Assembly (NCBI GenBank): GCA_029582165.1
Contig: CM055888.1
Span: forward strand, 30,457,408-30,521,407
Length of the DNA: 64,000 nt
Direction of reading: 5' to 3'
Source: Portulaca oleracea
Lineage: Eukaryota > Streptophyta > Magnoliopsida > Caryophyllales > Portulacaceae
Under the pieces are notes generated by a model. That model was not told the origin of the DNA. It did not search any database and saw only the letters and a list, made by a program, of their open reading frames with translations. This document shows, one piece after another, positions 46,265-58,771 of this stretch. The position numbers were made by a program, and so were the translations under genes. The first letter of the stretch is position 1; each line of letters starts with the position of its first letter.

Positions 46265-49043
46265 TGTAACGCCCTGGAAATTTGATTTTAAAAACTAACG
46301 GTCAAACCTAGCGTTGACCAACGAAAAACAGCGGAAAAGTCAAAAAGGAGACGGACGTCACTTCCGTGTCTCCGAAAAGTACAAGGCAAGAATAGAGATT
46401 AACTAAACGAACCAAACTTCGAGTCTATACGATACAACTAAACTCTTTATTCAAAAAAGTAAAGTCTAACGAACGTCCTCACTTGCTAATTCCCATTCCC
46501 AGCATAGAATTATTTACCTGAAAACAAAACATTTAAAACATGACGAGACCTCAATAATGTCTACCCCTAACCGTTAAAACCATTTAAAATCCATTTCAAT
46601 TCTTTTTTGGGGGAGAAGTGAATAAGTCAAAAACTTTAAAAACAAAGTTTCTTTTCCAACCAACCATAACCATCTTTCAGATTTATTAAGCGGGCGGACC
46701 CTGCTGATTTAACCCTCGAAGTCAAAAGACTGCACAATAATCATATCACAATCTTATCACAATCTCAAGCTCAAAACCAACTCAATCAATCACAATCTCA
46801 ATCATATGGATGGCCATCTATTTCGCACACGTGCATATAACTAACCCCGGGGAAGTAGCACTTATCAGGCATCCCTGATCTCATGACAACCCCCTACAGG
46901 ATGCCGAGAACATGGTCTTCGGGGGTGTTGCCCGAACCCGCATTTATGTCACGTTTAATTTATTAATCAGATATAATTTCATACCAATCCAAACTCAATC
47001 ATTCAAATCCCAACTTCCAAAACTATTTCCAAAACACACACATAAACGACTGTTCACATCTTTCCAATTCAAAGAACATAATCAACATTCAAAGACAAAC
47101 AGTCAAATTGTCAACTTTAAAATCCCTTCGGGATGCAAATCGGAAAACAACTTAAAATCAATCAGACCATTAAAGTGCAACTCAGTGGGATTTAGGACAT
47201 AGACATTACCTGAAAATAATTCTCCTTACTTCATAACACACTTGAGCTCACTAGATCGAATGGATTAGAACGCGCCTAAAAATAACGAAATTTCTAAAAT
47301 TAATAACGTGTCGTACGGAGTTAACGCGATCATTTTTTCCACTTTGCCCACCCCTAGGAACACTATAAGGTTCCCATCATTCATAAATTAAGATTTTAAA
47401 CATATCTCACATCATCTACTATCACATGTCACAAATACTCCCATATTACAATCAATTGAATAATTCACACATAACAACACATTAATTCAAAAGAGTAAAC
47501 TGGTTAGAATTCAATACTCCAATAAAATGAACCATAACATGACTTCCCGACATCCTATGGGTATGGTTTTAGACTTTCTGGAAACCTCAGGATGTCTACT
47601 AAAACTCTTATGTTGATTATGAAACCTGAAACACCTCCTAAGGTCCTCAAAAACAGCCAACTATACAACCTGTCCAGTTCTGACCTAGGTGTGCTATTTG
47701 GGTTATAACTCAGAATATACACCTCAAAATCCCGATCCGCAAAATTTCTATGAAAGATAACATCCTAAGGTATTTCTAGACCAAATGGTAGGGCTAACTA
47801 TTAACTACACAATAAATGGTGATCGATATCGCACGACTCATAAAATATGTCCAAACTGACCGGGTTTTTATTTCGAGGTTTTCGATTCTAATTCTAGTAA
47901 AACCACTCCGAGACTCTAACTTAGGCCTCCAAACAGTCCGCTTAATCACTAATACCTTCCCCTTCACCCCCTAACACAACATAGGTCAAACTATACTCAA
48001 ACTAACACCTAATTCTCACATAAACAATTAAATTTTCAAAATAAACATTTTCTTAAAAACCAACCATAAAGGTCACAATAAAACTCAAATTTTCGACATC
48101 GAGCCTTATGGAAATAAACCACGGACAGCAAGGGTACTAAACCTCACTCATGACCAAAATTTAAAGTATTTTTAAATAAGGAAAAATCGATAAAACTCGT
48201 ATTACAATACCGCGCATGATAATAAATCAAAATAATACGATTAATACACCAAAGATCAAAACTTTACTAAACATAATATAATTTACTTTGCAAAAACCAT
48301 AAGAAGATTTTACCAACATCCTTTTTAAAAGATATAAGGTAGTAATAATTATAAATTAAGGTTTTTAAATTCCAAACTCTCAAAACGTATAAAACTCAAG
48401 GTTCAATGCCAACTATTAACATGAAATGAGATTTAAAATTCAACTCCTTTCAAATAGTAATATGAGCAATTAGTAAATATTAATCATAATATTTTCAACT
48501 AGTAATTAAGACAGAACATAAACACATAATATTTGCAATTCCTTTCTAATAAACTTTTCATAACTTATCCAATCAAACCCTAACAAAATTTACATGAAAT
48601 AACAATATACACCACATACATTAGCAAAGATATATAATTTAAACTACATAAATTATGTACTTAATAAAGCTAGATTATAAACATAAATCACATATAATTG
48701 AAACAGATTATATAAAAAAAATCATATGAATAATAATGATAATAAAGAAATCAAAACAAATTCTCAGAATTAGGGTTTACTGAAAGTGAGGGTGGTTGGC
48801 CCAGTTGCGGGTGGCGGCTGACGACAGTGGGGACAGGGAGGAGGTCGCCGGCGAGACGGGTGGCGGCAGGCGGCGTCGGAAGTCCAACGGTGGCAGCGAG
48901 CGTAGGTGTTTTGTGGTTGCACGGGTCGACCTGATTTGCGCAGCAACAACAATGAGGGTTTTCATGGTCTGGTCAACCAGAGTTCGACAGTTGGTGGTGC
49001 GGTGGTCAGCCTAGGCGGTGGCGCGTGGCGGCTGGTCAACCAG
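46265..49043 (-). mobile_element. Array LTR copy 8a, partial
   Basis: Starts normally and continues through the AT-rich body into the GC-rich leader, then breaks at about 49035 (GGCGGCTGG). A few filler bases (TCAACCAG) copied from nearby LTR sequence precede the next LTR segment. Confidence 0.75.
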
Positions 49044-50972
49044 ACTTCACAATAATCATATCACTATCTTATCACTATCTCAAGCTCAAAACCAACTCAA
49101 TCAATCACAATCTCAATCATACGGATGGCCATCCATTTCGCACTCGTGCATATAACTAACCCCGGGGAAGTAGCACTTATCAGGCATCCCTGATCTCTTG
49201 ACAACCCCCCTACAGGATGCCAAGAACCTGGTATTCGGGGGTGTTGCCCGAACCCGCAATCTATTTTCCACCTTGCCCACCCCTAGGAACACTATAAGGT
49301 TCCCATCATTCATAAATTAATATTTTAAACATATCTCACATCATCTACCATCACATGTCACAAACACTCCCATATTACAATCAATTGAATAATTCACACA
49401 TAACAACACATCAATTCAAAAGAGTAAACTGGACAGAATTCAATACTCCAATAAAATGAACCATAACTTGACTTCCCGACATCCCATGGGTATGGTTTTG
49501 GACTTTCTGGAAACCTCGGGATGTCTACTAAAACTCTTATGTTGATTATGAAACCTAAAACATCTCCTACGATCCTCAGAAACAACCAACTATACAACCT
49601 GTCCAGTTCTGACCTAGGTGTGCTATTTGGGTCGTAACTCAGAATATACACCTCAAAATCCCGATCCAAAAAATTTCTATGAAAGCTAACATCCTAAGGT
49701 ATTTCCAGACCAAACGATAGGGCTAAATATTAACTACACAATAAATGGTGACTGATATCGTACGACTCAAAAAAATTTGTCCAAACTAACCGGGTTTTTA
49801 TTTCGAGGTTTTCGATTCTAATTCTAATAAAACCACTCCGAGATTCTAACTTAGGCCTCCAAACAGTCTGCTTAAGCACAAATACCTTCCCCTTCACCCC
49901 CTAACACAACCAAGGTCAAACTATACTCAAACTAACACCGAATTCTCACATAAACAATTAAATTTTCAAAATAAACATGTTCTTAAAAACCAACCATAAA
50001 GATCACAATAAAACTCAAGTTTTCGGCATCGAGCCTTATGGAAATAAACCACAGACAGGAGGGGTACAAAACCTCACTCATGATCAAAATTTGAAGTATT
50101 TTTAAATAAAGAAAAATCGATAAAACTCGTATTACAATACCGCGCTTGATAATGAATCAAAATAATACGATTAATACACCAAAGATCAAAACTTTACTAA
50201 ACATAATATAATTTACTTTACAAAAACCATAAGAAGATTTAACCAACATCCTTTTTAAAAGATATAAGGTAGTAATAATTATAAATTAAGGTTTTCAAAT
50301 TCCAAACTCTCCAAGCGTATAAAACTCAAGGTTCAATGCGAACTATTAACATGAAATGAGAGATTTAAAATGCAACTCCTTTCAAATAGTAATATGAGCA
50401 ATTAGTAAATATTAATCATAATATTTGCAACTAGTAATTAAAACAGAACGTAAACACATAATATTTACAATTCCTTTCGAATAAACTTTTCATAACTTAT
50501 CCAATCAAACCCTAACAAAATTTACATGAAATAACAATATACACCACATACATTAGCAAATATTAATAATTTAAACTACCGAAATTATGTACTTAATAAA
50601 GCCAAATTATAAACATAAATTACATATAATTGAAACAGATTATATAAAAAAAAATCATATGAATAATAATGATAATAAAGAAATCAAAACAAATACTCAG
50701 AATTAGGGTGATAGTGGGGACAAGGAGGAGGTCGCTGGCGAGACGGGTGGCGGCAGGCGGCGTCAGAAATCCTGCGGTGGCAGCGAGCGTAGGTGTCGCG
50801 GTGGTTTCACGGGTCGAACTAATTTGCGCAGCAACAATAATGAGGTTTTTCATGGTCTGCTCAACTAGGGTTCGACAGTTGGTGGTGCGGTGGTCAGCCT
50901 GGGCGGTGGCGCGCGGCGGCTGGGACGATGGTGCCTGGCGGTGGGGCGGCGGAGCAAAACCAAAAAGGGGAG

Positions 50973-51036
<64 letters not shown>

Positions 51037-51380
51037 AACGAGTGGTTTATGGTGGTGGGCGCGATCTCTGACGATTCGGTGGTGGCGGCCAGCGGTGATA
51101 GCGATGACAGGCTGGTGGACGGCAGCAGTAGAGGGAGGAAGAAGAGAGAGATGACGGTAGGGTTAGGGTTTAGGTATTAGTAGGATTTTCCATAATTGAC
51201 TAATATATATTTACTTAAACCATAATTAACAAAATAGTTTGGAAATTCAAACCAATGTTTATCTGCAACTATTAACAGTTGTGGGGAAAAATTATAATTT
51301 TTATTTTCTAAAAATTAAGAATAACCATAATACTAATAATTACACCATAAAAAACTAAACACATTTTCATGAATGATTAA
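49044..51380 (-). mobile_element. Array LTR copy 8b, rearranged
   Basis: Begins inside the LTR (ACTTCACAATAATC). It has one deletion of about 390 bp joined at shared CGCA (49256-49259) and another of about 55 bp near 50708. It is cut at 51380, where LTR sequence (GAATGATTAA) is fused to CCCAGAGCTCTG of an internal domain. (GA)n at about 50968-51033, the longest in the array. Confidence 0.75.
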
Positions 51381-51401
51381 CCCAGAGCTCTGATACCATT
51401 C
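51381..51401 (-). other. Remnant of internal domain 8: primer-binding site only
   Basis: Only 21 bp of the internal domain remain between two LTRs, including GCTCTGATACCA (reverse complement of the tRNA-iMet primer site). Confidence 0.75.
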
Positions 51402-54400
51402 TGTAACGCCCTGGAAATTCGATTTTAAAAACTAACGGTCAAACCTAGCGCTGACCAACGAAAAACAGCGGAAAAGTCAAAAAGGAGACGGGCGTCACTT
51501 CCGTACCTCCGAAGAAGTACAAGGCAAGAATAAAGATTATCTAAACGAACCAAACTTCGAGTCTATACGATACAACTAAACTCTTTATTCAAAACAGTAA
51601 ACTCTAACGAACGTCCTCACTTGCTAATTCCCATTCCCAGCATAGAATTATTCACCTGAAAACAAAATATTTAAAACATGACGAGACCTCAATAATGTCT
51701 ACCCCTAACCGTTAAAACCATTTAAAATCCATTTCAATTCTTTTTTGGGGAAGAAGTGAATAAGTCAAAACCTTTCAAAACCAAGTTTCTTTTCCAACCA
51801 ACCATAACCATCTTTCATATTTATTAAGCGGGCAAGCCTTGCTTATTTGACCCTCGAAGTCAAAAGACTTCACAATAATCATATCGCAATCTTATCACAA
51901 TCTCAAGCTCTAAACCAACTCAATCAATCACAATCTCAATCATACCGATGGCCATCCATTTCGCACACGTGCATATAACTAACCCCGGGGAAGTAGCACT
52001 TATCAGGCATCCCTGATCTCTTGACAACCCCCCTACAGGATGCCGACAACCTGGTCTTCGGGGGTGTTGCCCGAACCCGCATTTACGTCACGTTTAATTT
52101 ATTAACCAGATTTAATTTCTTATCAATCCAAACTCAATCATTCAAATCCCAACTTCCAAAACTATTTCAAAAACACACACATAAACGACTGTCCACATTT
52201 TTCCAATTCAAAGAACATAATCAACATTCAAAGACAGACAGTCAAATTTTCATCCATAAAATCCCTTCGGGATGCAAATCGGAAAACAACTTAAAATCAA
52301 CCAAACCATAAAAGTGCAACTCAGTGGGATTTAGGACATAGGCATTACACAATACTCCAATAAAATGAACCATAACATGACTTCCCGACATCCTATGGGT
52401 ATGGTTTTAGACTTTCTGGAAACCTCAGGATGTCTACTAAAACTCTTATGTTGATTATGAAACCTGAAACACCTCCTAAGGTCCTCAAAAACAGCCAACT
52501 ATACAACCTGTCCAGTTCTGACCTAGGTGTGCTATTTGGGTTGTAACTCAGAATATACACCTCAAAATCCCGATCCGCAAAATTTCTATGAAAGATAACA
52601 TCCTAAGGTATTTCTAGACCAAATGGTAGGGCTAAATATTAACTACACAATAAATGGTGATCGATATCGTACGACTCATAAAATATGTCCAAACTGACCG
52701 GGTTTTTATTTCGAGGTTTTCGATTCTAATTCTAATAAAACCACTCCGAGACTCTAAATTAGGCCTCCAAACAATCCGCTTAAGCACAAATACCTTCCCC
52801 TTCACCCCCTAACACAACCAAGGTCAAACTATACTCAAACTAACACCGAATTCTAACATAAACAATTAAATTTTCAAAATAAACATTTTCTTAAAAACCA
52901 ACCATAAAGGTCACAATAAAACTCAAATTTTCGACATCGAGCCTTATGGAAATAAACCACGGACAGCAAGGGTACTAAACCTCACTCATGACCAAAATTT
53001 GAAGTATTTTTAAATAAAGAAAAATCGATAAAACTCGTATTACAATACCACGCATGATAATAAATCAAAATAATACGATTAATACACCAAAGATCAAAAC
53101 TTTACTAAACATAATATAATTTACTTTGCAAAAACCATAAGAAGATTTTACCAACATCCTTTTTAAAAGATATAAGGTAGTAATAATTATAAATTAAGGT
53201 TTTTAAATTGCAAACTATCAAAACGTATAAAACTCAAGGTTCAATGCGAACTATTAACATGAAATGAGATTTAAAATGCAACTCCTTTCAAATAGTAATA
53301 TGAGCAATTAGTAAATATTAATCATTATATTTGCAACTAGTAATTAAAACAGAACATAAACACATAATATTTACAATTCCTTTCGAATAAACTTTTCATA
53401 ACTTATCCAATCAAACCCTAACAAAATTTACATTAATTAACAATATACACCACATACATTAGAAAAGATTAATAATTTAAACTACAGAAATTATGTACTT
53501 AATAAAGCTAGATTATAAATATAAATTACATATAATTGAAACAGATTATATAAAAAAAATGATATGAATAATAATGATAATAAAGAAATCAAAACAAAAA
53601 CTTAGAATTAGGGTTTACTAAAAGTGAGGGTGGTTGGCCCAGTTGCGGGTGGCGGCTGACGACAGTGGGGACAGGGAGGAGGTCGCCGGCGAGACGGGTG
53701 GCGGCAGGCGGCGTCGGAAGTCCAACGGTGGCAGCGAGCGTAGGTGTTTTGTGGTTGCACGGGTCGACCTGATTTGCGCAGCAACAAGAATGAGGGTTTT
53801 CATGGTCTGGTCAACCAGGGTTTGACAGTTGGTGGTGCGGTGGTCGGCCTGGGCGGTGGCGCGCGGCGGCTGGGACAATGGTGGCCTGGCGGTCGCGCGA
53901 CGGAGCAGAACCAAAGAGGGGAGGGGGGAGAGAGAGAGAGAACAGCGAGTGGTTTCTGGTGGTGGGCGCGATCTCCGACGACTTTGTGGTGGCGGCCGGC
54001 GGTGATAGCGACGACTGGCTGGTGGACGGCAGCAGTAGAAGGAGGAGGAAGAGAGAGATGACGGTAGGGTTAGGGTTTAGGTATTAGTAGGATTTTCCAT
54101 AATTAACTATTATTTATTTACTTAAACCATAATTAACAAAATAGTTTGGAAATTCAAACCCACATTTATCGCAACTATTAACAGTTGTGGGGAAAAATTA
54201 TAATTTTTATTTTCTAAAAATAAGAATAACCATAATTCTAATAATTTTACACCATAAAAAAACTAAACACATTTTCATCAATGATTAACATATAAAATTT
54301 TCCAAAACACCTCTACTCCCATGCACGTAGAAAAGACTATATTACCATTGTTACCCCCTCGACGGTCCTACAAGCTCAAGTGTCAGCAAAATAATCGCCG

Positions 54401-54483
54401 ATAAAATCTTTAAATTAACGGAGTCAAACTTAAATTGTTAACGTCGTAACGGTCAACACCTTCGAATTTTTCGGGATTTTACA
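51402..54483 (-). mobile_element. Array LTR copy 9, the terminal 5' LTR of the chain
   Basis: Starts TGTAACGCCC and ends GATTTTACA, with about 450 bp deleted near 52349. In minus orientation this is the outermost 5' LTR. The flank beyond it (CCTAC at 54484-54488) would be the target duplication, but its partner is lost with the truncated left end. The (GA)n run is short (about 53928-53941) and the TATA region is altered. Confidence 0.82.
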
Positions 54484-55473
54484 CCTACAGATAGGATATG
54501 GATAGAAGAGGGAACGAGGGGAAAGAAAACTCTCACATGCCCTTTGTAGAAATTGAATCGACACTTGTTTTTGGAAATTGAAGTCAACTATCACTAGGGC
54601 AAGCAACAAAACCCAAACCCATTTTCTTTCGATTGTTCCAAGCTTTGATAGGATGTAATAAAGTTTGCATTATAAAGCAAACACAGATATGCAAAACTAG
54701 GCAACAAAACCAAAAAAAAAAAGCTAAACAAACAAAACAAACAGTCTCTTAAAATGAAATAACGCTAAGATCAATGAGCTAATCTCAAAGTATAAACTTA
54801 ATCTAATAAAATTGTACCGCATTTCAATGATGGATCATTAATTATGTCTTTTGTTTCTTTTGCGTTTTCATCTTGAAGTGCTCCAAAGTTGCATCTTGGT
54901 TAGTAAGGATAGTCATACCTATATTCCTGCTAATTTTGACAAACATGTGTGATACCATATAAAGATATTCATTTAGTCTGTTAAATTCCTAGTTATCCCT
55001 ACAATCAGCCCTTAATCATCACTAGACTTGCGTTGTTGATTATTCATTTCCTTGTCTTCTCTAGAAATTTCTTTCACGTTTGATTTAGCCTTTCGAGTTG
55101 AATTGCTTCTTTAACCAATCGCCACTTATTTTCAACAAAGCTTTCTCCTTCCTTTTTCTTCTAGTTTGTGCTTTAGCGCCCTCAAAGATGGAATTCTCAA
55201 TACCAAGGGGGAGATCAAATTCATATTGAATAGTGAAACCATCTTAACCAAAAGCTTAAGATGATAGTTGACAGCCCAATGATGGTTTTATACTCTAACA
55301 AATAGAAACAAAGTCATTCTCCATATTGCCATCAGGATCAACAATTGAATGTAAATCCTAAAGTTGAATCTACTTCAGAAGCTAAACAAAGCAAACATAT
55401 AGGGTGAACAGATGCATGCATATGCACCAGAGGTCAAACGGGGTTTCTATAGGAGGTTCATATACATCACCCC
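54484..55473. other. Unassigned DNA between the array and the next LTR
   Basis: AT-rich with no convincing gene. On the minus strand around 54850-55140 there are short readable stretches broken by stops (for example MVSHMFVKISRNIGM) that may be old transposon coding sequence, but no family could be named. Confidence 0.4.
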
Positions 55474-56273
55474 TGAAATAACCCTAGAGGGGGGGTGAAT
55501 AGGGTTGTATAAAAAATTCTGCACTTAATCAACACAAGGACGTTAATAGCACTTATATATCTGAATAATACTTCTTTATTGAAAAGCTTAAAGTGCTAGA
55601 ATAGAGAGGATGTTACAAACTCGGGACTGTCAAGGACGATGAGGTCCTCAACAAATGCTTACAAGGGCAGAAAGTTCAGAATGAATTTCTGTAAAAGTGG
55701 TCTCACAGCTGAGGCAAGAAGAAAGGCTTGGACTCACTAAAGTAAAGTCACCCACTTACTTTAGCTACACAACCCTGAGGTCCTCACCAGTTATCACCCA
55801 ACTGGTTACACAACTCACCACTAATTCCCTAGTAGTTACAACTCAGAAAACTTTCTCACAAAGTTTCTTACAACTCAGAATTCTCAAGGAAATTCCTACT
55901 CTCAACTTTCTTGCTTAGAAATCGTTGATTCTTTGGAGAGGATGACTCTTTTATTTATCCTTGGGGATTCCAACGGTCCTCTTGCTGCTTTCCTTTTGTG
56001 TGGATACTTTCCTTCTTAGAGGTAGATCTTCAATCTCCACATTTTGGCAGCTATCTCTTTCTTCTTTGATTCAGATTCTGTAATGGGATAAAATTAGTTA
56101 GAGATCATACGAGATATATAAATATTAGGGAAGATATGAGATATCTATATTATGGAAACTTCCCTGATTTTATGTCGTCAAAGCTTGTCTTCCAATCAAA
56201 AGTACGTCGGCTGTTGTGGAGGTCTTTAGGCGAGATTCAGTGGAGGTCCTTGGAGTAGAGCAAGGTTTCTTCA
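55474..56273 (-). mobile_element. 3' LTR of a minus-strand Sirevirus-like copia element (800 bp)
   Basis: The plus strand starts TGAAATAACCCTAGAGG and ends TTTCTTCA, giving TGAA...TTCA termini. The end CCTCTAGGGTTATTTCA on the minus strand resembles CTCTAGGGTTCCTACA of the LTR at 11391-12289, so the two belong to related families. Paired boxes 24 bp apart (56218-56227 and 56242-56251) lie near the LTR start. It directly follows a polypurine tract on the minus strand. Confidence 0.72.
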
Positions 56274-56286
56274 ATCTCCCCTTTTT
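56274..56286 (-). other. Polypurine tract of the Sirevirus-like element
   Basis: AAAAAGGGGAGAT on the minus strand immediately before the LTR start, as expected for priming of plus-strand DNA synthesis. Confidence 0.75.
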
Positions 56287-56440
56287 GTTTGAAAGATAAA
56301 ATTTGCTTGGTGGCCCTTATGCATAAGAGCACAGTATATAGCAGAACAATGCATATAGTATAGATAGGAAGATACAAGTAGAAAATTGTTTTAACAAGAC
56401 AGTTTACAGTTTTATACTCTAGTAGATACAGGCCACAAAG

Positions 56441-57755
56441 TTAATTCTCCCCCTTTTTTGTCTTTCTGACAGAAAGGAAACAGGAGAGTACAGAGCATAC
56501 AAAAATGTTTGGCCAAAAAAGATTTTTGCAAAATGTTTGATGGGGGAGGGGGAAACTATTCATTGGAGGAGGGACAGGGGATGGATCTTCAGCAGAAATG
56601 TCAACGGTAGGCGTAGGAGGAGGGGAGTGAGGCTTCAGGAGAGCTTGTGCTTGTTGAACTAAATCCTTCAAGGAAGTAGTGACGTTGGTGCTCACCATTA
56701 GGGAGGCCTTGAGTACGCCGTGAATATCCTGAAAATTCTTGGCCTCGGTGTGGAGGGCATCAATTTGTTGTTGGAGGAGGTCAAACTGCGACTACATAGA
56801 GGGAGAGGGCTCTTTATAGGTCTGATAGAAGAGGAGGCCTGGATGACCTTAAGGTGCATCCACTGGCCATTTGATTGGACCTGGTACCCAAGAATGTCTA
56901 GCATAGCAAGGTTGATGGTGGAGATAGTGATGGGAACCTTGTCCTCCTCAGGAAGGGGAATATGGAAGGCTTTGAAGGTGTGGTGGAGGACGTTATAGTA
57001 GGGGAGTGGGCTAGAGGTGCTAGAACCGGCCTTGACGATGTGATTTAGAACGACCTCACCTATGTCTGGATGACAGTCATTGAGGACATTTAACAGGAAG
57101 GTGGCACAAGGTTCATTGATCATCTCTTTTGAGGTGCCTCGGGAAAAAATGGTTCGGACAAGGATGAAGTAGAGGCAATGGGCTTCTAATTTGAGGTTGG
57201 TGTATTAGGGGTACTTTGTGGTGGAGGGATTTCCAAAGTTTGCAAGAAGTTCTGGCGGACATCAGAAATGTTAGAGAATGCAGGTTTGGAAGGATCAAGG
57301 GTCACGCGAAGGATGCGTTCAAGGGAGAGGGAAGTGAGATGAATGTCTCTGCCTGAGACAGTGGTTTTGTAGGCAGGTTTGGAAGAGTTTGGTGAGACAT
57401 CCTCAAGGTTGGCATAAAATACAAAGATGAGATTTGGATAACAAAAGTCATCGCCTTGAAATAAGAAATCACAGTTTAGGGCAGACAAAGTGGTGATGAA
57501 AGGAAAGTTAGTACCTTGAAAGTCGGTCAAATCGGCTCGTTCGCAATGGAGAAGGGGGTGATTTTTGACGGTTTCCAGACGTTACTTGCGAAACTCTTGA
57601 GATGCGACTGTGACTGGAGCAGGGTGAGGAATTATGGCGAGCTCGTCGGAAGAGGAATTCGTCGAGGCGGTGTCTGGTGTCCACTGGGGTTTGTTAGAGC
57701 GAAGGCGTTTTGCAATGTTGAACGGATTAGTAGAACGAGATGGTCGCTTGGTCAT
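56441..57755 (-). pseudogene. Envelope-like / putative plant transposon protein ORF, broken
   Basis: The frame opens with MTKRPSRSTNPFNIAKRLRS at 57755 and continues to 57186 with one internal TAA (57582-57584). It contains FQGTNFPFITTL and FCYPNLIFVFYANL, then VSGRDIHLTSLSLERIL. In a second phase (57160-56698) it reads SRGTSKEMINEPCATFLLNV, then GEVVLNHIVKAG and LPYYNVLHHTFKAFHIPL. A third phase (from about 56760) holds KNFQDIHGVLKASLMVSTNV, a probable coiled coil, and a Pro-rich tail. This order matches the plant transposon-protein domain that databases often label envelope-like. It sits between pol and the polypurine tract, where some Sireviruses carry an extra ORF. One nonsense codon and two frameshifts make it non-functional. 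No transmembrane segment was evident. A role in an envelope is not shown. Confidence 0.65.
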
Positions 57756-58179
57756 GGTGAGAGTGGGGGGGAAGGCGACGATAAGTAGTTTTCTGGGAAA
57801 GGAGACGAATTAAAGTGACTGTAAAATGTGAAAAGATGAGTGTGGGAGATGAATGTTGTGGGGACCGGATTAAATAGAGATAGGGGAAGGGTGGAGGTTA
57901 AGGAAAGAGGTTGACGGTGTGAGATTTGAGACGGTGGGTAGTTGTGGATTGAGAGAGAAGGGGACGGGGTGAAGATGGTGTGAGGGAGAGAGAGTGTGTA
58001 ATGGGACAGGTTATTTATGGGAGGAAGGTAAATAAGTAAAGAGAGGGAAGAGAGAGGGGGGGAACCTCGGGAAGGGAAAGAATTTGGAAAAAGGGTGGGG
58101 AAATTTTGAAAATCAAACTTTTGAAAAGGGAAAAGATTATGGGAAAAGATTTTTGCAGTCAAAAGTGATTCTGTGATTG
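57756..58179 (-). mobile_element. Sirevirus-like element, region upstream of the envelope-like ORF
   Basis: On the minus strand this is pyrimidine-rich (many CTC/CCC runs), possibly a leader for the downstream ORF. It ends abruptly at 58180, where the Tat-type LTR begins, so the rest of this copia element should lie beyond the window on the right. The open frame spanning 57752-58201 is low complexity and crosses that boundary. Confidence 0.45.
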
Positions 58180-58207
58180 TGTAGACACCGAATTTGGACA
58201 CTTAAAA

Positions 58208-58214
58208 ATATATA

Positions 58215-58267
<53 letters not shown>
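58208..58267. repeat. (AT)n microsatellite inside the Tat-type LTR
   Basis: An almost uninterrupted AT run of about 50 bp, preceded by ATAGC. Confidence 0.95.
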
Positions 58268-58270
<3 letters not shown>

Positions 58271-58763
58271 AGATTAAATAATGAAGGAGAAGCCGGAAAA
58301 TAAAAGCCAAAGTGCGTGCACCTTACACGTACAAATTTGCTTTAAAATTGCATGCAAAATTACATGCAAATTGTTACATAAAAAAGTGAGAAATACAAGC
58401 CATGCGAGCCATGCAAGTTCAATGCCCGGAGGTCACAAGATCGAAACATCACAAAAAATCTTAAAAATGCCTCACAAAACTCAAATGCAATGCTCTTGCC
58501 GTCTAGTATGAACCCACACTTCCCAAGGCAGAATGAGTTCACATCCTATCGTCCATAGATGCATGGACGAAGAAAGTACATCCCCCCCCTCTTGTTGATG
58601 TCCGACCGGCCTTGATCACCGACCACACGTGGTCAATTGACCATGAGCCACCGTCCACTCTCATACACTCCCCCACTGCCTTGCTATCTGTGCCATTGAC
58701 TGCCGAGGACCAAGGTGGATGAATGTGATTATATGTGCATGTATCCTAAAGCCTCCCTATTCC

Positions 58764-58771
58764 TATAAATA
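58764..58771 (+). promoter_or_regulatory. TATA box of the Tat-type LTR
   Basis: TATAAATA about 30 bp upstream of CTAAAGACACACC and a long C/T-rich tract. A typical LTR core promoter by sequence and position. Confidence 0.6.

Larger units (their letters stand above)
35131..47623. repeat. Higher-order duplication block B (about 12.5 kb)
   Basis: Second copy of block A. It carries the chromodomain-core deletion (domain 5), the promoter deletion (copy 6) and the full-length copy 7 in the same order. The right boundary is set by where block A ends and is not visible as a break. Confidence 0.8.
12470..54483 (-). repeat. Tandem array of a non-autonomous gypsy-type LTR element
   Basis: The array alternates LTRs of about 3.4 kb and internal domains of about 0.6 kb, all in the same minus-strand orientation. 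LTRs run from TGTAACGCCCTGG (plus-strand left end) to GATTTTACA (right end), so they have TGTAA...TTACA termini. LTR left ends occur at 22070, 26031, 29686, 33733, 38581, 42239, 46265 and 51402. Each is preceded by GCTCTGATACCA or a close variant, the reverse complement of a tRNA-iMet primer site. Adjacent LTRs share one internal domain, so this is a chain (LTR-int-LTR-int-LTR) and not a set of separate insertions. The left end is truncated. The right end (54483) is an intact LTR terminus. One gypsy element is nested in it. Confidence 0.85.

Noticed and set aside
12470..54483. Possible CRISPR-like or satellite array
   Set aside because: Repeat units are several kb long with LTR termini and primer sites in a plant genome, so it is an LTR-retrotransposon array.
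55697..55918. 74-codon plus-strand frame
   Set aside because: Lies within the Sirevirus-like LTR, antisense to it, with no domain.
57752..58201. 149-codon minus-strand frame starting MSKFGVYT
   Set aside because: It crosses the Tat LTR boundary and consists of Ser/Pro/Leu-rich low-complexity translation of a pyrimidine tract.
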